Source: Echiichthys vipera
Taxonomy: Eukaryota > Chordata > Actinopteri > Perciformes > Trachinidae
Assembly: GCA_963691815.1 (NCBI GenBank)
Contig: OY829646.1
Span: 5,505,152-5,569,151 of the forward strand
Direction: 5' to 3'
DNA: 64,000 nucleotides
The position numbers and the translations under genes were made by a program. The notes under the pieces were generated by a model. That model did no database searches. It saw only the letters and a program-made list of their open reading frames with translations, and was not told the origin of the DNA. This document shows, piece after piece, positions 49,920 through 58,286 of this stretch (positions are counted from its first letter, which is position 1; each line of letters opens with the position of its first letter).

Positions 49920-52900
49920 GATAGATATCAACTATATCATATATAAATAAACCGGCATGAATCAACAACTGTTGTTTATCAAACATTAATTCTCCAAACT
50001 TTACTTTTTTGCCTATTTATGATTTCCCTTGTTACAGACATAATGACATAAACCTAATTTCGAGGTTGAAATGATGGCGTGACCATTTTGACATTGCTGA
50101 GTGCTAACATACAGACTGAAACAAAGCTTTGGCTAATATTTTGCAGTTGTGTTTAATACAACATTAACAGTAAATGTTCCCCAAGCAGGCTCCTCCCCCA
50201 CTTCCAGCAGCAACTCATCAATGAACCCCATGGCTTCTTTGGGGGCCCTGCAGTCTCTGGCTGCTGGTGGTGGAGCCGGCCTTAACATGGGCTCACTGGC
50301 AGGTACTTAACCTACACTCAACCTGTACTTTTCCACTGATTAAGAGCGTGATCACACTGTCCTCCCGGACCACGACCCGGACTTTAGGGTACTTGTCCCC
50401 CCTCCCTCTCCCCCCCGCGCCCCAGCCCCGTTTGTACTCACACTGCCAGGGCCGGCCAATGCTTCTTGCTGTCCATACGCCATCCCGCCGTAACACGTCA
50501 CACGCATTGATCGCGTGTGTGTGGCTTTGTTTACAAATCTTTCCACAGACCTCAGAGTTTTTGTGCGTCGACTGTTTTTGAATATTTTCATCCGACCAAA
50601 TCTGCAGTAAACACTCCACCTCCGCACCACACCAACGTGAACCTTTCACCGCCATTGTTGTTATTGTTAAATGTCCGCGCATGGTCCGTCCTTCTATTTA
50701 CATGTCCGAACAGGCGGACATAACGCTACTGCCGTAGGGCTCGTGCTCGTGCTCGTACACGTGCGCACGCTCGTGCTCGTACATGTGCAAACGGCTCCGC
50801 TAAAGCCCACCTCTTTCAAGCGGGCTGGGACGGCCCGCTGGCCGCAGTTGAGCGCGGAGCGGGTGCACTCACATGGCTTAAAGGTACTAGGCTTTAGCTG
50901 AAAAACCGGCCAAAAGGGCAGTGTGATCACGCCCTAAATGACTGTGAGGAAGTACACTTGTGAGTCTTTGTCTTAGAGATTTACAGAGCAGACACATGGA
51001 ATATAATGTGAATGTGCACTCCAGGTACAGCAGCAAGAAATTATACAGTATCAAAACAAATTAATGCCTCACTTAAATGCCCTCCAGGTGTTTATAATTG
51101 TGTAATAGTAACATGACAGTATGTGTAAGAGTTCAGTTATTAGATGCATTATTTCATGTGCTGTGTAAAGCATCTTTGAGTATCTTAAAGTGCTTTTGTA
51201 GTTCGTAATTCTATTATATTTCTATATTTTTGTAAATGTCCTGCTCGCTACTTGAGTGTAATAGTTAAACAGCTGAAAATTCCTTGGGATCATTTCAGTT
51301 TTTATCTATCTATTTATTAATCTATCTTTATAATTAAAGTTTATCATTATTAATGAATAAACAGGGACACTGACATTGACTCCTGTTATTTCTGAGTACT
51401 ATGAGTTTAAATGATGAGATTTGACCTTTTCACCAATGTAACCCTGCAGGCATGGCAGCACTGAATGGCAGCCTTGGCTCTGGAGGCCTGTCTAATGGCT
51501 CAGGAAACACCATGGAGGCACTGAGCCAGGCCTACTCAGGCATCCAGCAGTATGCTGCTGCTGCCCTTCCCAGCCTGTACAACCAGAGCCTGCTGTCCCA
51601 GCAGAGTGTCTCAGCCGCGGGCAGCCAAAAGGAAGGTGGGCTGAGATGACAGGGGGACAGTACAGATAAAGTGACTGGAGAGGTTAAAGAGGAGCTGGGG
51701 GCTATATACTATATAACCACTTCATGAGCATGCTTCCAATTGGTCCTTTCTTCCCTCCAGTTTTGGAATCAAATTGAACACAATAATTTTCCTAATCTGC
51801 CTTTTTGCATATAAACTGAGCTTTCCAATAGGCTGCCAAAGACTCCCTTTGCAGATGTAAGAAAGCAAACAGTAATAACTGGGTGCTCATAACGTCATTT
51901 AAAGAATAATTAAACCCCAAACCCATTTTTTAGCTTAAATCTTGACATTTTAGGGCCAAGTACCAAATCCTTTAGTGCTAATATTCTACATATTGTGTCG
52001 GAAATATACATAGAGACTGCCCTCTACTGTTTGAAACCCAGCTATTGCAAAATAATTTTGCTATTTGCTGACCTGCTGGCAGATAACTCTAGTGCAGGCG
52101 TGGGGAACCCTGCTCCTGGAGCGCCACTGTCCTGCATGTTTTAGGTTTCTCTCTGCTCCAACACACCTGATTCAATGATGTGCTCGTTATCAAGTAGCTG
52201 ATGCTTGTCAGGGGTTTATTAATCATTGGAATCAAGTGTATTAGAGCAGGGAGAAATCTAAAACATGCAGGACAGTGGCCCAGTGGATCAGCAGACCAAA
52301 CAACCCCCCCCCCCCCCCCCCCTTAACCAACTTCTCCCAACTCTTCAGTTCTGAAGACGGTGGAGAGGAGTCGGTATCTCTTAGGCCTCATTCAGACCAA
52401 TTCAGGTAGTCAGGGCAAAACAGTCCCCCATCGTCCGTTTATGCTGCGGCGATGGAAGCGGCAGAGTGGCGCAGAAAAAAGGGTGAAAAAATGAAAAAAA
52501 CTCTCTCTTCTTTTCTCCGTGAAATGAAACTGCCTTAATTTCCTGTCGGACATGTCAAAACAAAAATGAGAACTGAAATACAAAGTCTACTTGTGCTACA
52601 TTAGGGGGTTAAAGAACCTAAGATCCTAACCTCCTCTGCCGGAATACCCTGCGGCAGTTTGACGGATCTACCTGAGTCTGTGTGAATTCCGCCTTAGCCC
52701 CCCTTCACTTCAGTCAAAGGTCTGGTTTGGTTACTCTTTACAGTACTGTTGGGGGCAGGTTGGTATAGATGTGTGTGATGTGTGTTGATCTTACCCTCTG
52801 CTAAGGATTCTGTCTTATTTTAAATCTGCTGCGTCAGCCAGCAACAGTCGCACCACAGGTAAGAGCTCACCAACTTCTCTCTGTCATGGCCTCAGATAAT

Positions 52901-55393
52901 CACGCTAATCATGATCAACAGCTTCACTCCAGAACAGGAGACTTGTCCTTGTTTTTGTGTTAGTGTTTCATCCGTGTGGGCCGATAAGATGGATTTATCG
53001 AGTCATTTGTTAAGATATCACTGTTGTTAATGTTTCTGGGATTGGTAAAACAGACTGATTGCTTGGCAGGTCCTGAAGGTGCCAACTTGTTCATTTACCA
53101 CCTGCCCCAAGAGTTTGGAGACCAGGACCTGCTCCAGATGTTTATGCCCTTTGGAAATGTCATCTCTGCTAAAGTCTTCATTGACAAACAGACAAACCTC
53201 AGCAAGTGTTTTGGTGAGTTCACAAACTACACTTACACTCATATATATACATTTTCAAACTTCGAAAATACAGTTGAATGACTTTACACCTTGTTTGGCC
53301 TTGGATTTTGTCTTATTGCTTAAAATCATTTATTAAATATCGTAATTGTTAATGGACTTTCAGCACAGTTACATTTGACCTGTTTCCTGCTGTGGCTACT
53401 CTGTGTCTGTGTGACCGGTGAAAGGGTGTTGAGGCTCAGCAAAATAAAAGAGCTAATGAGGAAGCTTAGTTGTTTTTATTGAGCCCTAAGAAAAAAAAAG
53501 AAATAATAACAACTTTATTTGTATAGCACCTTTAAAAACAGCAGGTTACAAAGTGCTTTGACATAACAAAAATATAAATATAAACACAAATACAGTATAA
53601 ACAAAACAAATAATAAGAATAATAATAGTATAATCCAATGAGGTACAACATACATTACACATCATTGTATAAAAGTGTACAGAGGACAAAATAAATTATT
53701 ATTAGCTTATTAATTTCTTGTTAAATAAATGTTCATTGATTTAATTGGGGTTGGGGGGGGGGGGTGTTATGGGGTCAATGTCTAGGATGTATTCTGGGGC
53801 TAGACCTTGACAAGCCTTAAAAGTGATCAGGAAAATCTTAAAATGAATTCTAAAAGGTACAGGGAGCCAGTGGAGTGAAGCCAGGGTTGAATATATGTTA
53901 ATGAGGACAAGAGAAAGGACTGAAACAAGCATAACTCTGGTGGTTAGTTAAAAGTAGGTCAGTTAGTAGGAAGCCTGTGAATGTTCTCATTCGTCCAGGT
54001 CATCGTTATCCTCAAAGCAATTTCAGTCAAAAACAACTGGACTGGTTGTTTGTCTAGGAAGACGTTTCACCTCTCATCCAAGAGGCTTCATCAGTTCATG
54101 TACGCATCTGACCAGGCTGGGACTGGTCCAGTTATTAGGAAGGTTTGCTCACTTTGATTTGGTATTGGAGCAAAATAAAGGTGGGGCAAAACACTGCCTG
54201 AGAAGATGGCTCAAGGTTCATTTCAAGTGTCAATACTGGACCAACTTCAAAAACACTTATTGTCATTATTCACTTACACAGAAATACATGGGGAAATAGG
54301 GTCCAGGTTGAAAAATGGTGTAATTTCGGCGTAAATTCATCCCATGGTCTTTTTTGACACTTGCATACATCAAATAAGCCATTGAGACAGTTTTTTTGGT
54401 GTAGAAACTATTAATGGAGAAATCCCGGTCCAAGTCGCTAACGAGTCAGGGAAGTACGGTGAAGGCATTAAAACAGCTTTTTTATGGTAAATGGACTTGT
54501 ATTTATATAGTGCCTTTCTAGTCTTCTGACTACTCAAGGTGCTTTCACACTACTTTTCACATTCACCCATTCAACAGACGTCCCCACCCCTTCGCATGAC
54601 ATTTCAGTGCTGCAGGGAAAGTGCTGTCTGAGACTTTTCCAAACCTTTTACATCTATTATTAACTTATATTTCACCAAACTGCAACAAACCACAAAGTTT
54701 ACGTGTTTTGCTCGAAAAAATCATCAATGGGCTCCTTCCTTTTGAGTGACTGGACTTTACTATGAGAGGAGCTGGTACAGGGGCCAGTAGGTAAGTCTCA
54801 AGCTAATCACTGTTAGTCATGTCTGTCTGTTAGCGTCTGTTGCAATTCTTCCGGATATCAGCGTTAATGGTTTATAGACTAAAAAAACTGTCTCGATGGC
54901 TTATTTGATGTATGTTATTGCAGAAAAAAGAGCCTGGGATGATTTTACGCTGGAATTACACTTTAAGAAGGGATCTTTTCAGGGCCCACATGGATAGGAG
55001 GAGTTCATCCAGAAAAGCATCTTTCAATGGACATACAGGCACCTGACTGTTGTTTTGAAAAAATGTGGACCTATCCTTTACTACAGTAATGATTGATTAC
55101 AATCTTGCAACCTGACCCCTTGGGGGACAGGAGAGATTGTCAAGCTCTTGTGAATAACGTAGGATTGGTTATTTGTAATAATTCACGTCGTGTCACTGCT
55201 CGCTCTTTGAGAGGATTTTAAGACAACTTCTGTTGCCATTCTAAATGTTTCCATTTCTCCTTCAGGATTTGTGAGCTATGACAACCCTGTGTCATCACAG
55301 GCAGCCATCCAGTCAATGAATGGTTTCCAGATTGGAATGAAGAGGCTCAAGGTGCAGCTGAAGCGTTCAAAGAATGACAGCAAGCCTTACTGA
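38683..55393 (+). CDS. celf1: CUGBP Elav-like family member 1 (RNA-binding protein)
   Basis: CELF1 binds GU-rich RNA. In the nucleus it regulates alternative splicing; in the cytoplasm it promotes deadenylation and decay and affects translation. Coding exons: 38683-38860, 41460-41542, 44013-44061, 45707-45841, 48105-48184, 48306-48467, 48603-48672, 49222-49344, 50189-50302, 51450-51635, 53070-53213 and 55266-55393. They sum to 1452 nt, giving 483 residues plus stop (human about 486). RRM1 has RNP2 MFVGQI at 18-23 and RNP1 KGCCFITY at 59-66. RRM2 has LFIGMI at 110-115 and RGCAFVTF at 148-155. A long Ala/Ser/Gln-rich divergent linker follows (about 189-397). RRM3 has LFIYHL at 400-405 and KCFGFVSY at 439-446, and the C-terminus is KRSKNDSKPY. 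The linker sequence QQLQQQMQQLSAASMWGN and the YLALYLQLLQQ segment fit CELF1 rather than CELF2. No key residue is missing and no frame is broken. Exon 1 (from 38673) can be reached from the alternative exon at 26696-26766. Confidence 0.96.
39060..39260. other. AT-rich intron 1 segment
   Basis: T-runs and TTTAAAATAAAA-type sequence, of low complexity. From about 39220 to 39870 the sequence has repeat-like character (GCCGATACCGATATTA), with an open frame at 39376-39618 that matches no family I recognise. Confidence 0.4.
40725..40824 (+). repeat. (CA)n microsatellite, celf1 intron 1
   Basis: About 100 bp of CA dinucleotides, beginning with two CACG variants. Open frames in several phases here are repeat artefacts. 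Confidence 0.97.
42231..42743 (+). mobile_element. Foldback element family B, copy 2 (celf1 intron 2)
   Basis: The best-preserved ends of the family: TTAAAGTGTAATTCCGGCG at the left and CGCCGGAATTACACTTTAA-type at the right, so TTAA is present on both sides. Length 513 bp, with the shared centre containing the complement of AGGAGCTGGTACAGGGGCCA. Confidence 0.75.
42744..44012. other. celf1 intron 2, repeat-like
   Basis: Contains short inverted motifs such as ATAAGACCCATC (43315-43326) against GATGGGTCTTAT (43365-43376). The sequence at 43440-43880 is GC-richer with a TATAAAACCCCGCCC stretch. It looks like an old DNA element, but no defined ends are found. Confidence 0.35.
44575..45180 (-). 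mobile_element. LINE fragments (two reverse-transcriptase pieces)
   Basis: The minus-strand frame 45114-44920 reads MSFGLDKCGLMLSKNGK and later SFKYVGIPQANGKHEEATRN, typical of the RT region of a fish non-LTR element. A second piece at 44859-44581 contains ADICLVFKVSHNKTPPPLQQ and RTTRGSS, typical of the C-terminal region of a different LINE. Both are truncated. They lie in celf1 intron 3. Confidence 0.65.
45205..45220 (+). repeat. Poly-C tract, celf1 intron 3
   Basis: Sixteen consecutive C bases, next to the LINE fragments. Confidence 0.9.
45862..45900 (+). repeat. (CA)n array 20 nt after a celf1 5' splice site
   Basis: About 20 CA units directly downstream of the donor of the 135-bp RRM2 exon (donor GTAAGA at 45842). 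Intronic CA repeats near donors are known to bind hnRNP L and alter exon inclusion. Whether this one does is inferred. Confidence 0.95.
45912..46126 (+). mobile_element. Tc1-like 3' remnant
   Basis: It matches 31505-31715 of the Tc1-like element (TGTGAGAAACTACTGATGTC, CTCTACACTTCCTGTTCATG, ending AAATAAAGGTTTATGTTGAG). The 5' 1 kb is absent, and the remnant begins right after the (CA)n array. Confidence 0.8.
46200..46893. mobile_element. DNA transposon (ACCGTATTTTTCGGA termini) nested in older repeat
   Basis: The ends ACCGTATTTTTTCGGATT and the complement of ATCTGAAAAATACGGT are inverted repeats. Subterminal units (TAAGTCGCWCYRGAGTATAAG) recur in both halves. Imperfect direct repeats, AGTATAT and AGTATAA, flank it. 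It interrupts the sequence that continues from the Tc1 remnant. No transposase is seen. Confidence 0.75.
47010..47245 (-). mobile_element. Partial copy of the mtfmt intron-3 DNA element
   Basis: It matches 7085-7310 in inverted orientation (TGGACGTACC-type end, GAAACCAGT, AAAACGCTGTAGT, GGCCTGGATGTGG-type blocks). Only the terminal third is present. Confidence 0.55.
47258..47396 (+). mobile_element. SINE family 3, partial copy
   Basis: It starts near the B-box (GTGGGTTCGACTCC), continues with TTTCCTGTCTGTCCTAACTA and ends with AAAAGGCTTGAAAAACTTCC. The A-box half is lost. Confidence 0.65.
48603..48614 (+). other. Tandem-acceptor segment of celf1 exon 7
   Basis: The first 12 nt of exon 7 (CTCTACTTACAG) end in AG, so either 48603 or 48615 can be used as the exon start. 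The choice includes or omits four residues (LYLQ), giving YLALYLQLLQQ or YLALLQQ. Both forms are known for vertebrate CELF1. Confidence 0.7.
48717..48927 (+). mobile_element. SINE family 2, copy 2 (celf1 intron 7)
   Basis: Head GGCGGCTGTGGCTCAGAGGT, body TTGTCCTTGGACAAGACACT and GCGAATGGGTGAATGTGACA, tail GCTATATAAGTACAAGTCCA. The B-box segment is deleted. It begins 44 nt after the exon 7 donor. Confidence 0.75.
49111..49206 (+). repeat. (GT)n / (GTGTGC)n array at celf1 exon 8 acceptor
   Basis: About 24 GT units, then about eight GTGTGC units, ending 15 nt before the AG at 49220-49221. In RNA this is a roughly 95-nt UG repeat lying where the polypyrimidine tract and branch region are expected. 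Only CTCTCTCTGTCAG separates it from the exon. Confidence 0.97.
49410..49857 (+). mobile_element. Possible PIF/Harbinger transposase fragment
   Basis: The frame 49536-49820 contains DDERHFQYFRMCVGALDDLL and TLPPRFLVVLQRL. This resembles the region just before the nuclease domain of Harbinger-type transposases (HFRxxFRMxxxxFDxLL). It is about 94 residues long and lacks the DDE residues. It lies in celf1 intron 8. Confidence 0.4.
49858..49925 (+). repeat. (TATC)n tetranucleotide array
   Basis: About fifteen TATC units, ending TATCTAGATAGATATC, where the repeat folds onto its own complement. Confidence 0.95.
50344..50934. mobile_element. Harbinger-like MITE, celf1 intron 9
   Basis: The left end GAGCGTGATCACACTG and the complement of the right end, GGGCGTGATCACACTG, differ at one base. 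A TAA trinucleotide flanks both sides, as expected for PIF/Harbinger target duplication. It is GC-rich and 591 bp long; the frames inside are fortuitous. Remnants are at 19910-20000 and near 23820. Confidence 0.75.
52095..52280. mobile_element. Palindromic hAT-like MITE, celf1 intron 10
   Basis: Arms with AACCCTGCTCCTGGAGCGCC and GCAGGACAGTGGCCC, and a centre with TATCAAGTAGCTGATG. A better preserved copy lies at 59734-59936. Confidence 0.6.
52304..52322 (+). repeat. Poly-C tract, celf1 intron 10
   Basis: Nineteen consecutive C bases shortly after the hAT-like MITE. Confidence 0.9.
52384..52695. mobile_element. Possible small DNA element
   Basis: The ends TAGGCCTCATTCAGACC and GTGTGAATTCCGCCTTA are loosely inverted. 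The layout resembles MITE families beginning with a CACAC/TCAGAC core. The assignment is weak. Confidence 0.35.
52838..52858 (+). CDS. celf1: Candidate celf1 21-nt microexon
   Basis: CCAGCAACAGTCGCACCACAG lies between an AG acceptor (GCTGCGTCAG, ending 52837) and a strong donor (GTAAGA at 52859). Its length is a multiple of three and its phase matches both neighbours. Inclusion between 51635 and 53070 would change QKE-GPEG to QKE-ASNSRTT-GPEG, just before RRM3. No stop is introduced. The evidence is splice-site shape and frame only; the core transcript is complete without it. Confidence 0.5.
53505..53950 (-). mobile_element. LINE 3' end, celf1 intron 11
   Basis: The minus-strand frame 53932-53741 contains LASLHWLPVPFRIHFKIFLI and TFKACQGLAPEYI, typical of the C-terminal region of fish non-LTR retrotransposons. 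The plus strand then holds the complement of the tail (AACTTTATTTGTATAGCACC at 53510). It is 5'-truncated. A 12-nt G run is at 53753-53764. Confidence 0.75.
53972..54134 (+). mobile_element. Palindromic repeat family D, single arm
   Basis: It holds CCTGTGAATGTTCTCATTCG, TTTCAGTCAAAAACAACTGG and CACCTCTCATCCAAGAGGCT, ending CTGGGACTGGTCCAGTT. Only the left arm of the family element is present. Confidence 0.65.
54315..54966 (-). mobile_element. Foldback element family B, copy 3 (celf1 intron 11)
   Basis: In opposite orientation to copies 1 and 2, judged by the centre, which here reads CTATGAGAGGAGCTGGTACA and GGGGCCAGTAGGTAAGT on the plus strand (54759-54795). It is interrupted by a SINE at 54485-54580. 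The right end is GCTGGAATTACACTTTAA. Confidence 0.7.
54485..54580 (-). mobile_element. SINE family 2, 3' fragment nested in family B element
   Basis: On the minus strand it reads GTGAATGTGAAAAGTAGTGT, then CAGAAGACTAGAAAGGCACT and CAAGTCCATTTACCA. Only the 3' part of the SINE is present. Confidence 0.65.
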
Positions 55394-55438
55394 AGGTGCT
55401 GAGGCACTGCAGACTTAGTTAGACAGGGTGGTGTTATG

Positions 55439-55804
55439 GTAAGTGGAGTATACAGTACTCAGACTGGTCCACACGGAAACTTGTCTATGCATTACAGGGT
55501 GATGTCTGCTGCACTGCCTCCCCTGGTCATTATAACATGTCCAGGCACCGAGTCACATGAAGCTACATGCGAGAGTTTTCAGGCTAGACTGGGTTCTTCC
55601 TGTGTTATGTTGTGGTTTACGCACTTTGTGAGAAACAGGTGTATTTTCATTTAAGTTGAAATGTTATCAGTTTGCTGTGGTACATAATACGCATATGAGT
55701 TGATTGTTAGGATGTGTTGCACATTGACAGTCAGGTCAGATACTGTAGGTGCCAAATCCCTTTGTTTTTACTTCTTCTCCTTCCTCTCCTCCACCCACAC
55801 TTAG
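55439..55804 (+). other. Candidate intron in celf1 3'UTR
   Basis: The donor ATG|GTAAGT at 55439 is a full consensus match. The acceptor at 55801-55804 (TTAG) follows a roughly 30-nt pyrimidine tract (CTTCTTCTCCTTCCTCTCCT). The donor is 45 nt after the stop codon, which is below the usual 50-55 nt distance for nonsense-mediated decay. Confidence 0.4.
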
Positions 55805-56071
55805 CATAACGCTCCTAAAGCAGGCAGCAGCTGGAAGAAAAAAGACACACATTTGATAAGGAAACAGAAATCATTACTAGGTTTTCTTTTAAAATTCCAC
55901 AGACCAAACGGGTGGATTTCCCTACCTTTGTATTAGATATCTGTATTATCTTTTGACATGGAGGCAATGTCTGTGATATACATCAAAATTAGTTGTGAGG
56001 TACAGAAGCTTTCATTGTTCATGAGGAGGAGCTCCACTAAAACATGCACAACGTTTAGACTGTACTTATTC

Positions 56072-56121
56072 TGTGTGTGTGCGTGTGTGTGTGTGTGTGT
56101 GTGTGCTGTGTGTGCTGTGTT
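56072..56121 (+). repeat. UG-rich tract in celf1 3'UTR
   Basis: About 17 GT units with one GC variant, followed by CTGTGTGTGCTGTGTTGCTG. As RNA this combines UGUGU and UGCUGU motifs, which match the known preference of CELF1. Confidence 0.9.
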
Positions 56122-56161
56122 GCTGCTCCTGATCTCTGGTGTTTCCACTGAAGACAGTTTG

Positions 56162-56767
56162 GGCCCTGTTTAGACAAAGACAATCTAGAAAAGAGTTGTG
56201 TTCTCACTTTTTATTCTGCGTTTAGACAAACGCCTTTGGGGGGGAACTCTGCGTGCATACGGTGCCGCAAAAGTGTGTAAATTGGATGTAGTATGCACGT
56301 CAGGTGTGTAGGTGGAGCTGTGAAGCACTGCCACACAACAGCACCCAGAGCTGGTGCATGCGTCAAAACTTCCTTCTCCTTCCCTCCCTAACAGCGGAGA
56401 AGTAGGGCGCTGTACAGTGTGACAGGGATCTGCAGCACGGTCTGCAGCCTCCCACCGCCTCGGCTCCACCCAGGACACTTGAATGTCCCACTGATGGAAA
56501 TAGTCCCACATGTTTGTTGTTGTTTACCTGTTCTCTGCACATGGATTTTACGGAAAAATGTACGCCACGTGAGCCAGCGTGAGCAGATCAGAGCTCACTT
56601 TTGTGTTTTTACCCCTTTACACGGAAACACAGCGGTGGTGCGTTCTTAAGATTTCTACTCTTTCACTTTCTTGCGTTTTTAAGCCCCAAATACCCTCTAA
56701 ATGAAAGGCGCATCTGATAAAGTATTTTGTCGTTCTCACCCGCGAGCGTTGTCGTATAAACAGGTCC
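56162..56767. mobile_element. MITE-like insertion in celf1 3'UTR
   Basis: The left end GGCCCTGTTTAGACAA and the complement of the right end, GGACCTGTTTATACGAC, form imperfect inverted repeats. Subterminal CGTTTAGACAAACGCC and related sequence recur. It is GC-rich compared with its surroundings and has no transposase. Confidence 0.55.
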
Positions 56768-57957
56768 TTAACTTCCATAACTTTCCCGCTGAGAGGGAGA
56801 GAGGAGATGGTTTCCTCTGGTGACCTTTCTCTTCTGAGCTCTGTTGACTGAGCTGTTGCCACCTGTTTCTGAGCTACATGCTTGTTTTTATCAGACTTGT
56901 GTGGTTGTTGCAGATGTTACCTGGCTTACAATCATCAAGTAGCCTCAGGCAGTGGCTTCACTTTGTGTATGGGTTGTGTTGTATGCAAACATTGGCTGGA
57001 ATTGATTTCTGTAGATCGAATACCTCTGTCCATCAGTGCGCTCACTGCATTTATTGTATTTTAAGATCCGTAAGTATAGACGTTTCTAGAGGACTAAACC
57101 CAGCATGTTTTAATGGTGCTCCTCCTGTGCTGTTGCACTCTGAGTGACAGGTCAAAGGTCAGGCCCATGTGGCTGTGAAGCCCAACTGTCAGCTGTAACT
57201 AGCAAAACTGTGAAGTTTGGCCATAGAAACCAAACACTATAGGCTGTTCCACTCATCTTAATATACATGAGTCTGTCTGATGCAGATATAATGCTGCGTA
57301 TAATTACATTGGAGGGTTCTAGTTAGTTTCTACCTTGAATCCAGGTGTTTTGTAAAAATGCATCAACATCCCTCAGTCACTGTCCTGCTAGCTGGTAGCT
57401 GGCTAATCTACAGAGGGCTACACCACTGTGTCTCTCACTGACTAGTTCCTGTGATTGGAGAATTCATATACATGTCAAATTGCTCAAGGCAAACCTGTTA
57501 GTTGCTTCGACTTGCTAGAAATCATGTTTTTTTTTTATAGAACTAGGAAGCGAGACAATTGTTGAGATGTATATTTAAACTATTATGCCTTTTCTATTTT
57601 TATATAGGTTTTATACTTCCCCTGTGTGTTGGGGAACTATTTATTGCCTAAATTATTTATCTGAATTGAAATTATTTTGAAAGACAAATGTAAAGTCCAA
57701 TAACTCCATTTGATCTCCTGGTGTGTGTCCTCTTCTTGCCTGTTTTGCGTTGTTTCCTTTTGGTGATGTGTACTACTTGTCAGTGTGGCATGGGCTGTGC
57801 GTAGGATCCATCAGTGCTGCTACAGACTTCATAGAACCCCTCTCTGTCATACATGCCTTCATCTAAATAAATCACTCATTTTCCAAAAACACAGGGAGCA
57901 TAGTTTATTCTAAAAGTCCATGTCTATACATGTCTGTTGGTCCTGTCTGTCTGTGTG

Positions 57958-57963
57958 AATAAA
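57958..57963 (+). terminator. celf1 poly(A) signal candidate
   Basis: A canonical AATAAA with a GU-rich element within 25 nt. A second AATAAA lies at 57866-57871. Confidence 0.5.
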
Positions 57964-58223
57964 TAATGATCTTATGTGTTGTCAAGAACTTTATACCAGA
58001 CAATATCTCGGGCATATTTCTAGTGCTAGAACTAGTTTTAAAAGTGATTCTGGGTCCAAATCCAAAGATGAGTCTAGACTGAGTAAAACTATGTGTGATG
58101 TGAGTATGAACAAGATCCTAAGAGTCTCTTACTGCTACAGGGGCCACCACCAAGTCAAAGTCGCCACGTTTTGGGTAATATTGTCCCATTTTGTCACTTT
58201 TATGTTAGCACTAGAAGTATCTT

Positions 58224-58225
<2 letters not shown>

Positions 58226-58284
<59 letters not shown>
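58226..58284. repeat. (TA)n microsatellite
   Basis: About 59 bp of TA dinucleotides downstream of the celf1 poly(A) signals. Confidence 0.95.

Positions 58285-58286
<2 letters not shown>

Larger units (their letters stand above)
55394..57980 (+). other. celf1: celf1 3' untranslated region
   Basis: After TGA at 55391-55393 the region runs at least to AATAAA sites at 57866-57871 and 57958-57963, the latter followed by a GU-rich TTATGTGTTGT. It contains UG-rich blocks (56072-56121, 57721-57728) and AUUUA motifs near 57640-57660. A transposon lies at 56162-56767. A later AATAAA at 61457-61462 would allow a much longer form. Confidence 0.65.

Noticed and set aside
50293..50723. Frames of 92-129 residues in celf1 intron 9
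   Set aside because: They fall in a GC-rich Harbinger-like MITE, which is short of stops because of its composition.
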